Shown: piece after piece, positions 34,440 through 45,903 of the stretch
How positions within the stretch are numbered: the first letter of the stretch is position 1
Layout: each line of letters starts with the position of its first letter
Origin: Orbilia blumenaviensis
Taxonomy: Eukaryota > Ascomycota > Orbiliomycetes > Orbiliales > Orbiliaceae
Assembly: GCA_036872755.1 (NCBI GenBank)
Contig: JAVHNS010000020.1
Coordinates: 1 to 64,000, forward strand
Reading direction: 5' to 3'
DNA: 64,000 nt
The notes under the pieces: model-generated
What the model saw: the letters and a program-made list of their open reading frames with translations, nothing else
What the model was told of the DNA's origin: nothing
Database searches by the model: none
Program-made: the position numbers and the translations under genes

Positions 34440-36860
34440 ATGGTTTCTACAAGACCCATAGAGTCCCAGAGATATCACTTGATAGTAGGAGTTGATTATG
34501 GGACAACGTATTCAGGTATGGTAGAAATCTCATCACTTAGGAATTCAAACCAATCACTCTAGAACCAACCAATTTCTAAAAAATGCACAGGCCTGAGTTT
34601 TATCCTGAGTCGACACAACGATCCAAGCGAAATCAGAGATTACACTGAATGGCCTTCAAACACAGTTACAGGGCATACGCAAACAGGGCTAAAGACGCCC
34701 AGCCGTATTGCCTATGCCGAGGATAACAAAATTTCAAAAAATCGATGGGGTTACGAGGTTGGGGCTGGACTAAAACAATATTCGTGGATGAAACTACACT
34801 TGGATAAAGAAGCTGATCCCACGGATTTCGACGATCCCGATTTGAGTGAAGAGATTACAAAGGGCATTATCGCTCTTGGGGAGAGTCGGTCAGCAGAAGA
34901 TATTACATCGGATTACTTAAAGGAGTTATACGTCCATCTTATGGGGGTCCTAGAGAAAAAATATACTAAGCCAGTCCTTCAAGTAACAAGTATCAAATTC
35001 TGGTTAACAAAACCAGCTATATGGTCAGATAAAGCGGAGGTCAAAACTTTGCGGGCTGCTAAAAAGGCCGGGTTTGGATCACGCCCTGGTGATGAGATAT
35101 GTCTGATATTGGAACCCGAGGCCGCAGCACTAGCTACCATTACTGGACTTTCTCGGGAGTTCAAAACTGCTGCTAAGGTATTTTCTGAATTTAAAACCCA
35201 TGATTGAACGACTTATTGAAATAACTAGATATCTGGTACTAATCAAAATAAATTCGATCCTACAGCCTGGAGATAGCATCATCGTGTGTGATTGTGGAGG
35301 AGGAACGGTGGTATGGCTCTCTCAGCAATTGTTCCCTACTCGAATACTAACATTACCTTTTAATATCTAGGATTTAACAGGTTACGTCATTGCAGAGAAG
35401 AACCAGAGACTTGTACTCCATGAGACCTGTCCAGCAATTGGAGGTAAATGCGGCGGAACTGCCGTAGACAGAAATCTTAGGAAGTGGATGTCGAGACGAT
35501 ATGGCGAATCTTTTGATTCCTTACCAGAGGAATTCAAAGGCCCAGGCAGTGAGTTTATGCAGGGTTTTGAGTGGAATAAGCGAAAATTTGGAACACCAGA
35601 CGACTTCGATGATATGATTCTGGGCATGGATGATGTCGACCCAGATGACGAATACTATGATGAGAGCTGGGAAAAACTCGCAATCACAAAGTAAGCTTAC
35701 GGTTTTGTACCGAATTTGAACCGTTAGAATATGGCGACAAGTTTCCGTGCATCTAATTGTTTTTTCTGTACTAGCGAGGTGATGAGGGAGTTGTTCGAGC
35801 CTGTCATCCAAAAAATAATCGATCTGGTACAAACTCAGATTGATCGAGTGAGGAAGCTTCGCAAGAAACCCGTAAATGTAAGTTTCGCTGCCCTGCGGCC
35901 CCGAGCCTTCACCATCTTTACTATACTATACTGACATTGATATTTTGGAAGAAACTTTTCCTCGTTGGCGGATTTGGAGATTCTGCTTATCTTCAACAAA
36001 GACTTGCATCATATCTACGCCCACAGAATATTATCGTAAACTTTCCCGGGAACAAAAGGTAGTTATTAAGGTGTTTTGTCCTTCTAAAGCGATGGGTGGC
36101 TTGATAGCCAGTTTAGCTAATAATTATTGGTAACTCAGCTGGGGCGCGGTTGCAAAGGGAGCAGTCGTTCGTGGTCTTGAGATGGCTACGATAGACACAA
36201 GACGATGTCGAACAAGTTATGGTACAGAGATAATAAGGCCTTTCCGCGAAGGGATTGATCAAGAAGAAGACTCTTTTATCCATCCGTTTCTTGGTAAAGT
36301 TGCTAGCGGCTATATGCAGTGGTGTGTCTTGAAGGTATGCCTCGACGATTCCAGCTAAAAATAAGAATGCCAGTCTTCGGTCAGGTTGCCTTTATGTTAA
36401 CTAAACTTTTTGATACATAGGGTACCGAAATTACAAATGATACATCTATAACATTGGGCTTTCAAACAGTAATTGAGATCGGAGCCCCAAGCACAAATAT
36501 GATGCAGATAAACCTCCTATACTGTGATGACGACTTGCCCCCAGATAGATATAGTAAGGAAGCTGGTGAGTTTTCCATATGCTAAGGGAGCCCAGAACAG
36601 CTCTCTACACTTCATTAAAGCCTTAATTCTAATAAATAAATTACACGAGTGTAGTCAAACTGGTAGGTAATATTAAACCAGACCTTAAGGAGGTTGATCT
36701 GACAAAGTTTGCTTCCACGGGAGACGGGAGGCTCGTTAACCTCGCCTTCCAGATCGAGATTATGCTAGGCGACAAACAGGGCACTATCCTTTTTCAATGC
36801 ATTGTCCAGGGCGAAGTTGTTGGGGATACTGAGATCGACTTTTCAGAACATGTAACATAA
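34440..36860 (+). CDS. Hsp70-like ATPase (HSPA12-type fungal family)
   Basis: Nine exons: 34440-34515, 34591-35177, 35266-35310, 35371-35690, 35775-35877, 35952-36058, 36139-36334, 36421-36565, 36655-36860. Every splice phase agrees, giving 594 aa. The actin/Hsp70 nucleotide-binding motifs are present: phosphate-1 VGVDYGTTYSG (~16-26), phosphate-2 IIVCDCGGGTV (~226-236) and the adenosine motif LFLVGGFGDSAYLQQRL (~379-395). No EEVD tail or classical peptide-binding domain follows, and the C-terminal ~110 residues form a small beta-rich region. Such Hsp70-12-like genes are often multicopy in Pezizomycotina. The start is the ATG after a short 5' leader. Function as a chaperone is not shown; regulated ATP binding is the safest statement. 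Confidence 0.9.
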
Positions 36861-37195
36861 TATATACTGGCTTACCCAATTTCTCCCTGGTTGATCTGGC
36901 GAAACACTGCTATTTAAACTATGCAACAGAAGAAAAATTAGGGTACATACCTAGGTACTTAGGTAGGTACATGCCCAAACAAAAACTATATGACGTTCGA
37001 TCCCGTGATCAGATCTACTCAAGAACAAATTTCCGATTTTACACTGCGATTTAACTCTCGAATTCTATAATCGATTAGATTCTCGGGAACTGCTAAAAAG
37101 GCAAGTTATTCGTGTGCTTTCACTATTTACAATATCGTTGATACATTCTGAAACATCGTTATACGAAAATGGATGTCAGTCTTTAACTTTGATCA
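36861..37195. other. convergent intergenic region with TACCTAGGTA repeats
   Basis: 335 bp between convergent gene ends. Positions about 36942-36975 hold a short near-palindromic cluster of TACCTAGGTA/TTAGGTAGGTA words, also seen at 52566-52597. Nothing else is evident. Confidence 0.5.
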
Positions 37196-40100
37196 TCACG
37201 ATGTGATAAATTCTGGCGGCGTTACTTGAATTTCCTGGGCTTGCTCTGGTATTTCCGGTACGGCCCCAGTCTCTGTCTGCACCTCAGTCTGAGGCGCTGG
37301 AATAGAAGGCTCTTGGGGATCTGGCAATGGTTCGCCGTCACTTCCGAGCTGGGTAGCGTATTTAACAGAGTCATCCTTAAAGTTCTCTACCCATTGAACG
37401 CCGCGAACGTCGTCGACAATTATATGATCATCTCCATCAGCAAGTGTCTGCTCCAAATCGCTAGAAACGGGAACGAAGTTTGTCTTAGCTTCGTCGTCAC
37501 CAGTGATTCGCAAAGATTTCAAAGAACAATTGATAACCTCTCCTCCGGTTAGTTTGGCTTGGTTTGCGGGGTTCATCAAAACATTCTGGATGGTATCCAT
37601 GGAATCGATTCCAGTCAGGTCGTCTGTCTTCTGAAGTTGCGACACAAAAATCTTTGTGGGTTGATCAACCATAGTACAAGCAATGATGAAGTAAGGAGAG
37701 AACGTTTCATCACCAGGAATGATACCGAAGAGATCGCCTTCCGGGCTTGCTTTAAGAAATATGACCTCCGCATCAATAGGGATCTTATCGGCCTCGTGGA
37801 CTCGGAGACGAGATACGCCAAAGCTTTCCAATTCAGAATAATAGGCATGTAGGAGGCGGTTATTTCCACCAGCGTCACCAACAACGGCTCCAGATGCTGG
37901 GTCCCACATCCATCGAGCTGGCTTCCCGCAGTTACGTCCACCGACTTGGGAGTCAAGGTACACGAGGCCGCTCGAAGAGGTGGCTAGGAAAGATCTATCC
38001 ATAGGGCTCATAATAATATTACTGACAAACATTCCCTGGTCAGCCGGTGCGATAGCTGGGTCGCTCGCGGTAATGGTCTCAGGGGGTCCGCTAGGTTTTG
38101 ACGGACTATTATCAATTTCAGTGCCGGGTGGAATGCCCGAGCCTTGTGGGGCGCGCCGCTCCATGTCAAGGTCACGGGTAAGCCGACTTTTCTCAAAGAC
38201 CAAACCAATCTCCTCTTGAGACTTTGATCCCGCCCACCTGTCAGCCTCCTCCTGTGTAATTGGGGAGCCTTCAACTAAGGTCTTGCCATCCATAGAGCTT
38301 TCGAGACTCCCACCACCACCATAACATCCCTGGATGAGAGGCTGCTTCGGAACGTTCCAAATAGCGAGTTGTCCGTTACCTCCAGCAATACTAGGAAGAC
38401 CTTCAAAATAAAGAGTATTCTCAAACTGCACTTGGAGTGGGATACCAGGGCACTGGTCATCTCCGTTGGCGATCTGGGCTACCATCTTACCATCGACTGG
38501 AATCCTAGCATCAATTCCGGTCCAGACTTTCAGCTGTGGCTTTTCAACAAGGCCGACATTATGTTGCCATTTCCCGTCAAACAAGTCAATTGCTAGACCA
38601 AATCTTGTGGGGAAATCGACGTTTACCCAGGCATCCATCCGGACGTTTCCATTGAAAACTCGTTTAATCTCTGGCTCCCAACCTGATTGCGTCGCCTCTG
38701 CCTTTATCAGATCAAGTCGGGCTTTGGGAGCAGCCCACTTCATGTGAATCCCTGCGCTCATCTGGGCGCTTCCTTGTAAAGTAATATCGAACCAAGCAGC
38801 GGTCCTTAAAGTTGGGGCAAAGTTAATGACACCAGGAATGTTAATACCTGCCCCAAGCCTCACCTGGAAGATGTCAAGCGATCTGCTGTACTGGTAGAAT
38901 CCCTTTGCTTCCAAGCCGAGCTGGAGCCCAATGTCCATATTCCCGTCAATATCGAGGAATGCTTCTTCAACTCCGTTGGCAACACTAAAAGTGACCTGGC
39001 CGTCGAAGCGGATATTCCCGTTGATTCCACAGTCGATACAGTAAAGCTCGCCTTTAAGCTTATCTGTATCGGATTTGCTAATCAGGAAACCCTTAGAACC
39101 ACCAAATTTTGTCAATATCGCAGATTCGGTGACAGCAGTTAACTTATAGGCCTTAAAAGTGGCCTCATTTGGGTAATCGAATACAACATTGGTATTAACG
39201 GCATTAAACGTGTTTTTTCCATTGATTATACGTCTTCCCGTTCCTTCAAGTGCATCTGCTGCGTCGCTCCAGGCGCCCTGGACAATCTTCAAGGCGTCGT
39301 CGAAAACATCACCTGCCCACTGTGCTGGAACCTCCATCACGTAGTTACACGCGGCCTTAATAACACCCCATATAGTCCATCTCCGCTGAAGTTCTGCACG
39401 AGCAGTGACGTAGCGACGGAGGGCTCGGGATCTACGCAGCCTCCGTTTGTCGTTGTCGGCGATGCTACGAAGAAGCTCGTCCTCGATTTGTTTTTGGCTT
39501 TTCACGACCGTCATATCGAAGAACTGGGTTCCATCCATTGAGATTTCGTCAACCTGTGATGCCGAAATAAATGGGCACTGGCGCTGATCTGGCGAATTTA
39601 CATTCTGCTCCAGGTCTCGAAGGATTCCGACACCAACTCCAAATTTATAACTAGGGTCGTTGATAGTAACAGTTTCTTGCGAAATTGGCGGCCTCACTGT
39701 GTTATCAGCGGCTTCGACAGCTTCATCGGGAGGCATAGTAGTACCATCGTCGGCGGCAACTACATCACCTTGGCGAGGTAGCAAACTACGTTTGGTTGCA
39801 TTCAACGAACCAATAGCCGCGCCGTCTTCGATATTTCCAGTTTTGAAGTTTGCCTGTGGTCCGGGGAGAAATTTTTTGAAGCCAAGACCCTTGAAGACCG
39901 GGATCGGCCTCCTATGAGAGACTTTAGAGCTCTGAGTTTGGGAAGGACTGGGTGTGGATATTTCCGTCGTAGTATTAAAAACTTGTAGTTGATCCCCAGG
40001 GGGTACAGCGATCTCACCCCATGATACTGTTCCGCCTTCGATAGCATCACCCATTTTGATATCTTCGTACTGCGCCACTGCTAACCTTTTGGTTTTATCA

Positions 40101-40720
40101 AGGATAAGATCGAGAACTTTAGTCACAAACTTCTCATCACCACCTGCGTCGGTCTTACCCGCGCCGCAGCCCCGATAAGAGACCAAAAAGAAATCCTCCC
40201 CATTTTTCGGCCAGGTATTTTCAACGATGTTGAAAGCTTCATCAGTTTTAAAAATAACCTGCATTGTCCCAGGAGTGCACGTGAGGCTATCGATAACCTC
40301 GGCGTCCATCAGGTCCACAGCTTTGCCTTTAAACGCAAGGTCTGCTTTCGCAACACGACGATTTGCATTCTCATCCCCAGCATCGCCTATAAAATGGAAG
40401 ACCTGCTTCTTTTTGGCCTCGATATTTTTGGCTGACTTAGGGTCAAACGCTTTGGATTTTGCGCTTCTCATTCTTCCGCCACGGTTGTTCTTGCTTTTAA
40501 TCGTCTTTCCAGATGCAGGTTTCTTCGTAGATTCTTTTCCAGTATTTGCATCGCGACGATTAAGATGGGGACCTGAAACAGGGAATCGGGTGTTGGGATT
40601 TGATGTTCCAATAGAAAGAGATGGAGATCTGGCTTCCCGACCTGGGTGCTGGATAGTAGCACCTTCGATCCCTGTAGCCACACCCAGGGCGAGAACTATA
40701 GCCTGTACCCCAAATTTCAT
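37196..40720 (-). CDS. secreted DUF7029/DUF7223-type protein
   Basis: Single exon, 1174 aa. A signal peptide MKFGVQAIVLALGVATGIEG opens the protein, followed by a basic, possibly Kex2-processed segment (HLNRRD). Residues ~105-235 (FHFIGDAGDEN...LTCTPGTMQVIF...GEDFFLVSYRGCGAG) resemble DUF7029. Residues ~535-770 (LYCIDCGINGNIRFDGQVTF...GLQLGLEAKGFYQYS...PTLRTAAWFDITLQG) resemble DUF7223, a beta-rich region of fungal extracellular proteins. The C-terminal ~300 residues are less typical and end in a Pro/Glu/Gln-rich tail. No C-terminal membrane anchor is seen. Role unknown; the family is extracellular, and links to cell wall or interaction with other organisms are only guessed. The domain names rest on my memory of the motifs. 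Confidence 0.8.
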   Translation of the reverse strand: MKFGVQAIVLALGVATGIEGATIQHPGREARSPSLSIGTSNPNTRFPVSGPHLNRRDANTGKESTKKPASGKTIKSKNNRGGRMRSAKSKAFDPKSAKNIEAKKKQVFHFIGDAGDENANRRVAKADLAFKGKAVDLMDAEVIDSLTCTPGTMQVIFKTDEAFNIVENTWPKNGEDFFLVSYRGCGAGKTDAGGDEKFVTKVLDLILDKTKRLAVAQYEDIKMGDAIEGGTVSWGEIAVPPGDQLQVFNTTTEISTPSPSQTQSSKVSHRRPIPVFKGLGFKKFLPGPQANFKTGNIEDGAAIGSLNATKRSLLPRQGDVVAADDGTTMPPDEAVEAADNTVRPPISQETVTINDPSYKFGVGVGILRDLEQNVNSPDQRQCPFISASQVDEISMDGTQFFDMTVVKSQKQIEDELLRSIADNDKRRLRRSRALRRYVTARAELQRRWTIWGVIKAACNYVMEVPAQWAGDVFDDALKIVQGAWSDAADALEGTGRRIINGKNTFNAVNTNVVFDYPNEATFKAYKLTAVTESAILTKFGGSKGFLISKSDTDKLKGELYCIDCGINGNIRFDGQVTFSVANGVEEAFLDIDGNMDIGLQLGLEAKGFYQYSRSLDIFQVRLGAGINIPGVINFAPTLRTAAWFDITLQGSAQMSAGIHMKWAAPKARLDLIKAEATQSGWEPEIKRVFNGNVRMDAWVNVDFPTRFGLAIDLFDGKWQHNVGLVEKPQLKVWTGIDARIPVDGKMVAQIANGDDQCPGIPLQVQFENTLYFEGLPSIAGGNGQLAIWNVPKQPLIQGCYGGGGSLESSMDGKTLVEGSPITQEEADRWAGSKSQEEIGLVFEKSRLTRDLDMERRAPQGSGIPPGTEIDNSPSKPSGPPETITASDPAIAPADQGMFVSNIIMSPMDRSFLATSSSGLVYLDSQVGGRNCGKPARWMWDPASGAVVGDAGGNNRLLHAYYSELESFGVSRLRVHEADKIPIDAEVIFLKASPEGDLFGIIPGDETFSPYFIIACTMVDQPTKIFVSQLQKTDDLTGIDSMDTIQNVLMNPANQAKLTGGEVINCSLKSLRITGDDEAKTNFVPVSSDLEQTLADGDDHIIVDDVRGVQWVENFKDDSVKYATQLGSDGEPLPDPQEPSIPAPQTEVQTETGAVPEIPEQAQEIQVTPPEFITS

Positions 40721-42530
40721 CTCCTAATCTATTATAACTATCCAAGCGTAAAGGAAAGTTTGGTACACTTTAAAACGAAAGTATGTAGGGTAGTCAGATA
40801 TATCGCAATTTCGATATAGGGACTGACACCAGGTATTATTATAATAATTGTGCTGACGTATGTACGTATGGGGACAAGATTGAAGCAAAAGTTGAGAGAT
40901 TGTACTTTGAACAGAACCAGAACGAAAAAAGAGCGGCTTGATGTATATATGTTTATATTTATATTAAGAAAGTCGGCTTGTTATCTAGGATGAAGAAAAT
41001 AAAATGAACTGCTTATGGATCGGGTATATATATATGTATACCGAGCGCTGCAGCCAGATGCACATTGCATATGATACTCCCTCGTATCCATGTACCATCG
41101 GGCCCAGGTACTCTCTATCACCAGCAAAAGATATCTATTGGTACATCGATCTCAACAGGTACCACCAGTTTCACAAATCACCAGTTGTAGTAATGACCCT
41201 ACTATACTGCCAAGATTTCATGGATGGTTCGCTTAGATGGACGACACCGAAATAGCGAGTAATCGAACCCTATCTATCGCCGATTGAATTTATCGTTTGA
41301 AGCTTCATGCGTTAAGTTGTTCAAAACGGGCTAAAGTTTACGATTTGAGCGCCAAGTACCAGCATTTACCCAAAATAGGAAATTAATTGGAATTACAGGA
41401 ATATTTAGAGTCCATGCAAATTCTAGGCTTCTCCTGAGTTTACTTGTTAATACTGTAGCGCTGAATCGACTGGAGTCATTCTTGGAAATAACAAACCCTG
41501 GGATTCTAGAACAGCAATATTCGAGTCACTAAGACTGCGGATCCATCACCATCACTCAATAAGCTTAAGCGCTTGCATCTCATAAACTTTCCAGAATCCC
41601 ATTTCTCGATCTTGAAACTGGGGTATTTTAGGGCCCCGGCTAAGGCTTGTGGGTCTCATCGACTCCTTTTGAGTTATAATGTTGCAACTCCGAGACTTGG
41701 CCCAACTTGGCATCCATTTATGGATGCAGAACGTTTGGGAGATCTCGAGAACACGGCCTCATGACACGCACGACGTAAGCACATCGACTGGATAACAGAA
41801 ATTTAGATCGAAATGCGCGAGGAACCTTAGGATTTCTTCATTGTCTTTTTTACCTGTCGTGTTATTTACAACTTCACCAGTTAGGCCAGAACATAACCTT
41901 TCTAGAATAAATCAATTGACAGCGGACAGAAACACTGCCAATTTTATGAGTACTATTATAATAGCACAATCAATCTTCATAGATTCAACCCTTCGAAAAT
42001 CCCAGTCGAGAGGATTTTGTGATAACACGGGGCCGGCGGAATCTTAATATACATGCTCGAGTTGACTTAGGTACTATAGACATCGGGGCAGGGTTCATCA
42101 CGTTGAAAGTGTTGACGGTAATGGTAGCTTTATAAATTTATATTCATTCATCTTTAAGCTTTGTGCTTTAAATTTGGATCGTAGTACTCCGTTTTTATTT
42201 AATAGCGACTCATATGGTTCTGTGACAGTTCTAACGGACCTTTGTATTTTCGAGTTTTTAGAAAATTTGAAAATTTAAACTATGGCCGGCCGACGAAAAG
42301 GCGCAGGCTAGATGATCTATATAAACAGGCTCTGATCTTTAAATTAGCTAAATCATGGAGGCGCGATTGAAGACACGGTTAATCAATTCTTAAATAAGGC
42401 TCACGGATTCAGTTCAAAAGCGCTGTAGAAATACCTGACATTAACATGTTAGATGAAAGCTTTATACTTTACAAAGTCTTTACATGTATTTTCAGGTATC
42501 GATATTGGATGGAAATTATATTTATAAACT

Positions 42531-42598
42531 TAGTACTGAGTGGCCTCGTAAACCAGCTTCAACTGCTTCGTTGAGGCTGGTTTACGAGACCAGTACTA
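42531..42598. repeat. strong imperfect hairpin / foldback
   Basis: Arms CTCGTAAACCAGCTTCAAC (42545-42563) and GTTGAGGCTGGTTTACGAG (42570-42588) pair with one G-U across a 6-nt loop. An outer 8-bp stem TAGTACTG/CAGTACTA closes it beyond a small bulge. No gene overlaps. Confidence 0.85.
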
Positions 42599-42749
42599 GA
42601 TATTTTGTATTTACTCAGCATGGGTATATACCTGCATGGGGTAAACCTACAAGACTATGGTAAGCCCCAAGGTAGTTAGGACAGAAATTCGGCCCCAAAA
42701 GACCAATCTAGGTTCTTATATATTCCCTATTTCAGCTAGCTGTGTCTCC

Positions 42750-42775
42750 CGCCCTTGATTGTTATATCAAGGGCG
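42750..42775. repeat. short perfect hairpin
   Basis: CGCCCTTGAT and ATCAAGGGCG are perfect 10-bp arms around TGTTAT. Flanking GTGT/ACAC may extend the stem. It lies about 150 bp after the larger hairpin. Confidence 0.7.
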
Positions 42776-42889
42776 TCACACATGCACGAGTCTGACAAAC
42801 GTGGATATCGATATATCAGGGAAGTATTAGGAGCATAATATCAAATGAAGATTAGCCGCCAGTGTACGCAACTAGCTCTACATATGCGT

Positions 42890-42912
42890 ATATATATATA
42901 TATATATATATT
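42890..42912. repeat. TA dinucleotide microsatellite
   Basis: About ten TA units followed by A and C runs. It is simple sequence with no evident role. Confidence 0.8.
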
Positions 42913-43467
42913 TTAAAAAAAAACCCCTTTAGAAGCGTTCAAAGCTTCGATCTAAACTAAAGTAGGGGTTTGTGTCAGACAGCCGAAATCAGGTCAACCC
43001 TTTCGAGCCAACACCCAAACGTCTCCAGCAATAACCCTGATTAAGCCAACACCGATTATGCAAGATACGACACCAACACACCCAATTCAAGGAAGTAGTG
43101 TACGCCGACTCCCCGACCTGGGGACTGTAGCTTAGTACCGGTATTTTATTGTTAGTATGAATGTATATACAAAACTTCATACTGATGTTATGTACATACT
43201 CGACACTACCCAAATGTAAACGTATAAATTGGGACCATAAGTCGTGCTGACCTTTTAATCACCCTGCAGTTTTTGGAGCATTCGTTACATTTCCCATTCG
43301 TCTAGAGTTTACTCTCGTCATTCATTACTCCTAAAAGCATTTAATCGAGTACACTCTTTTTTTCAATATAGATTTTCTGCATTCTAGAATTCCGAAGCGG
43401 CTGGGAGCATAAGTTTTAGTTCGTATATACCTCAATCGCTCTATCTTATAGGTTTCCTATCACGAGC

Positions 43468-44837
43468 ATGACGACCTTACGGCTATTAGCCCTAGTAGTC
43501 TTCATAGGGCTGGGGTCTTCCGCCCCTTTCCAACCAATATCCAACGATCAACATGTCTTACACAAGAGGGACAAACAATTTGGAATGTGTACTGTAGATA
43601 AGAACATACGTATCCCAGGGTTCCCTAACCAGGCATATGTAATCGGATTGGAATCCGACGCCGCACCTGCTAGCGTCCAACTAGCTCTCCACAGACGACG
43701 ACGCGAAGCGTTTTGGGGAAACCCAACAGGAGACCAGAATGATGCCAATGCATTCTTCCCCCATTGGTATCATTGGAAAATATATGATGGCATCACCAAT
43801 GACCCCAGTCAGATTGTTACAAAAGCTTCAGCCGAAATTGCAGCGGATAACGCATGGGGGAACATCGATCATGTTTGTTAGTAGCCCCTATCGCTTCCTA
43901 ATGATTATCCCAAAAGTACCACACTGACGGCTACTCGATAAAATTAGTTGAACATTTCACATTAAGACAGTTTCTCGGGAAGATGATGGGTATGGGTGAC
44001 CCACTTATCCCCTCAACAATGGTTGTAAATACTGCAGAGTGCGACTATTGGCAAGCCAATTTCATGGGCATTCCCCGCCACTACCCCGCAGATACTACAA
44101 ATTACGCAAAAAACGGCCTCCTGTCCATCATATATCAATACCTCCCCGGTGTTGACCAAGCTAATCCTGAAAGATATGCCAACGGCGAATTTGCCGGTCT
44201 ATCTACTGAACTAAACACTATGAAAGGTCATGTTTTCCAGGCAGATATGCAACAGATGTTTGATCAAGGAAAAGATGGCTACGCAAAAGGAACTAGCGAC
44301 AATGAGCTTATCGGCCGTATGGCAGACATTGAAAAAGTAGCGGTCGTATTCGAACTTATGCGTAAGCCGAAGATGCAGGAGGCATACAAGAGAACATGCT
44401 TGAGGTTATCTAAACTCATGTACGGAGTTGACGATTACCTTGCACGCGGTAACAAAGCCGATCTTGCCTCTCCAGATGCACCGTTCACAATGTCAAATGG
44501 AAATACATATGGTTCATTTGGCGCTCAGTTCGCAATCTGGGTTAGGGCATACCTCGAAACAGTCGGTATCAGGGCCCATGCTTTTGTCGAGGCTCGGATC
44601 GAGAGTCTCAGGGCAGATCTTGAGGATGATGCGGTTACGGCTAGCAATAAGGCGCAAGTTGCGACTCGTCTCAGCGCTTTTACAACGGCACAACGACATT
44701 CTATTCCATTCTTGACATTGCCTATTGATACTATGACCGAATTTGCCGCGGATGGGACACAAAAGATAGCAATCTACAGGATTGTTGAGACCGACCCTGA
44801 CCCATTTGCGAAGAGACCTTTTGTCAATGTCGCTTAA
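43468..44837 (+). CDS. secreted protein of unknown function
   Basis: Two exons, 43468-43872 and 43971-44837, give 423 aa. The 98-bp intron uses a weaker GTTTGT donor and a CAG acceptor in phase 0. Residues 1-19 (MTTLRLLALVVFIGLGSSA) are a signal peptide, and HKRD at ~32 is a likely Kex2 site. The mature part is rich in aromatic residues (FFPHWYHWKIYDGI) early on and alpha-helical later (LIGRMADIEKVAVVFELMRKPKMQEAYKRT). No catalytic motif or membrane anchor is recognised. It could be a secreted enzyme or an interaction protein; I do not recognise the family. The start is well placed for the signal peptide. Confidence 0.75.
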
Positions 44838-45202
44838 TATTTTTTTTTTTTAGTTATACTCACCTAGGCACCTTCTGTATATTTATATTGACTATTACAC
44901 TTATTAACATAATCTGAATGTATTTAGAATGCACTCTACATAATCACTATGTATTGGGCGCACATACATATACACAGGCCTCTTACAATATTCTAGAAAT
45001 TACCCTTCATGAATCCAAGTCAGCTGGGGATACCCTCCACCGCATTTATAAAATTAGAAGGGACCTCAAAGGCGATGCCTCTAAGATCAAACCTTACGTA
45101 AATTTACGTAAATACTCGCAGAAAATATCCAAATGACCAAAGGGCGCTCCCCACGATAGGACCTCATATATCTAAAATACATAATCCAAATAACAAAAGT
45201 CA
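44838..45202. other. intergenic region
   Basis: 365 bp between the secreted-protein gene and the tRNA-like gene. A T run follows the CDS stop. No other feature seen. Confidence 0.5.
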
Positions 45203-45402
45203 GGCCTTGTAGTTCAGTGGTAGAACACTCTTGAAAAAATATATACTCCTTCCGGCGCCTTCTGCTGTGGCTCGGTGCTTCACTAGTCGGCTAGACGGGG
45301 AGATGGAGGTTTAGCGATGATGCCGCGCGTTGGGGACGCTTGAAGGGCATGGTTGGATTTTATTTCTTCAAGAGAGAGGTATGTTCGAATCATACTGAGG
45401 CC
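45203..45402 (+). ncRNA. tRNA-like Pol III gene with 137-nt insert in the anticodon arm
   Basis: The ends form a tRNA: acceptor GGCCTTG/TGAGGCC (with G-U pairs), D arm GTTC/GAAC with an AGTGGTA loop, anticodon-type stem CTCTT/AAGAG, 4-nt variable region, and T arm GTATG-TTCGAAT-CATAC. The A box TAGTTCAGTGG (45210-45220) and B box GTTCGAATC (45383-45391) are good. A T17 run follows 10 nt downstream. Between the anticodon-stem halves lie 137 nt (45233-45369) instead of 7. The base after the stem is G and the next A, so the invariant U33 is not where a tRNA needs it. It is either a tRNA with an odd long intron or a distinct tRNA-like RNA. A relative lies at 52787-53009. Confidence 0.65.
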
Positions 45403-45412
45403 AGACCTAAAC

Positions 45413-45429
45413 TTTTTTTTTTTTTTTTT
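45413..45429 (+). terminator. Pol III oligo-T terminator (T17)
   Basis: Seventeen T residues start 10 nt after the acceptor stem of the tRNA-like gene, ample for RNA polymerase III termination. Confidence 0.8.
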
Positions 45430-45903
45430 CCCTCTCTCTTCCCTTTCTATGTTCCGCCCGTCTGGGACCGAGACTAGTTCCGCCCTCTTTCTTCCTCTCC
45501 GAATTGCATCAGTCCCTTTACGGCTATCCACCTAATTGAACTGTTCTGTTTTGATATCTCGCCGTAGCCTCGTACGAATCCCTGCTGATAGATATACATA
45601 CATATGCAAAGTCTACTTCTCGATGTCCGCTCATGCTGCCATCTTTTTTCTCTTTCTGCTTGCCTACCGGTACCCTGTATACCTGCGACGTATTTGTTCC
45701 CTAAGCTTACCCTTACAGCGAAGGTGTATTAGTGTCACTATAACCAGAACAAGTGTCTTTGCTTAGTAGTCAATTGACGCTGTTTGTTCATGATTACGTA
45801 TACATACATGGGCAGAGCACTTTAGGTATTGTTATCTCCGTGAAAATATTCGTACAGAAAAACGGAATGCTATGTAAATAGATGATGGGTACGCTTGGGG
45901 GGG
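45430..45903. other. intergenic region
   Basis: 474 bp with C/T-rich stretches. Plus-strand frames here (for example 45536-45766) are not supported as genes. It includes the 3' flank of the Fat1-like gene. Confidence 0.5.

Larger units (their letters stand above)
40721..43467. other. 2.7-kb intergenic region with hairpins
   Basis: No supportable gene. It contains a strong imperfect hairpin (42531-42598), a second hairpin (42750-42775) and a TA microsatellite (about 42892-42911). Small open frames near 41004-41255 and 41573-41764 lack domains and splice partners. Confidence 0.6.
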
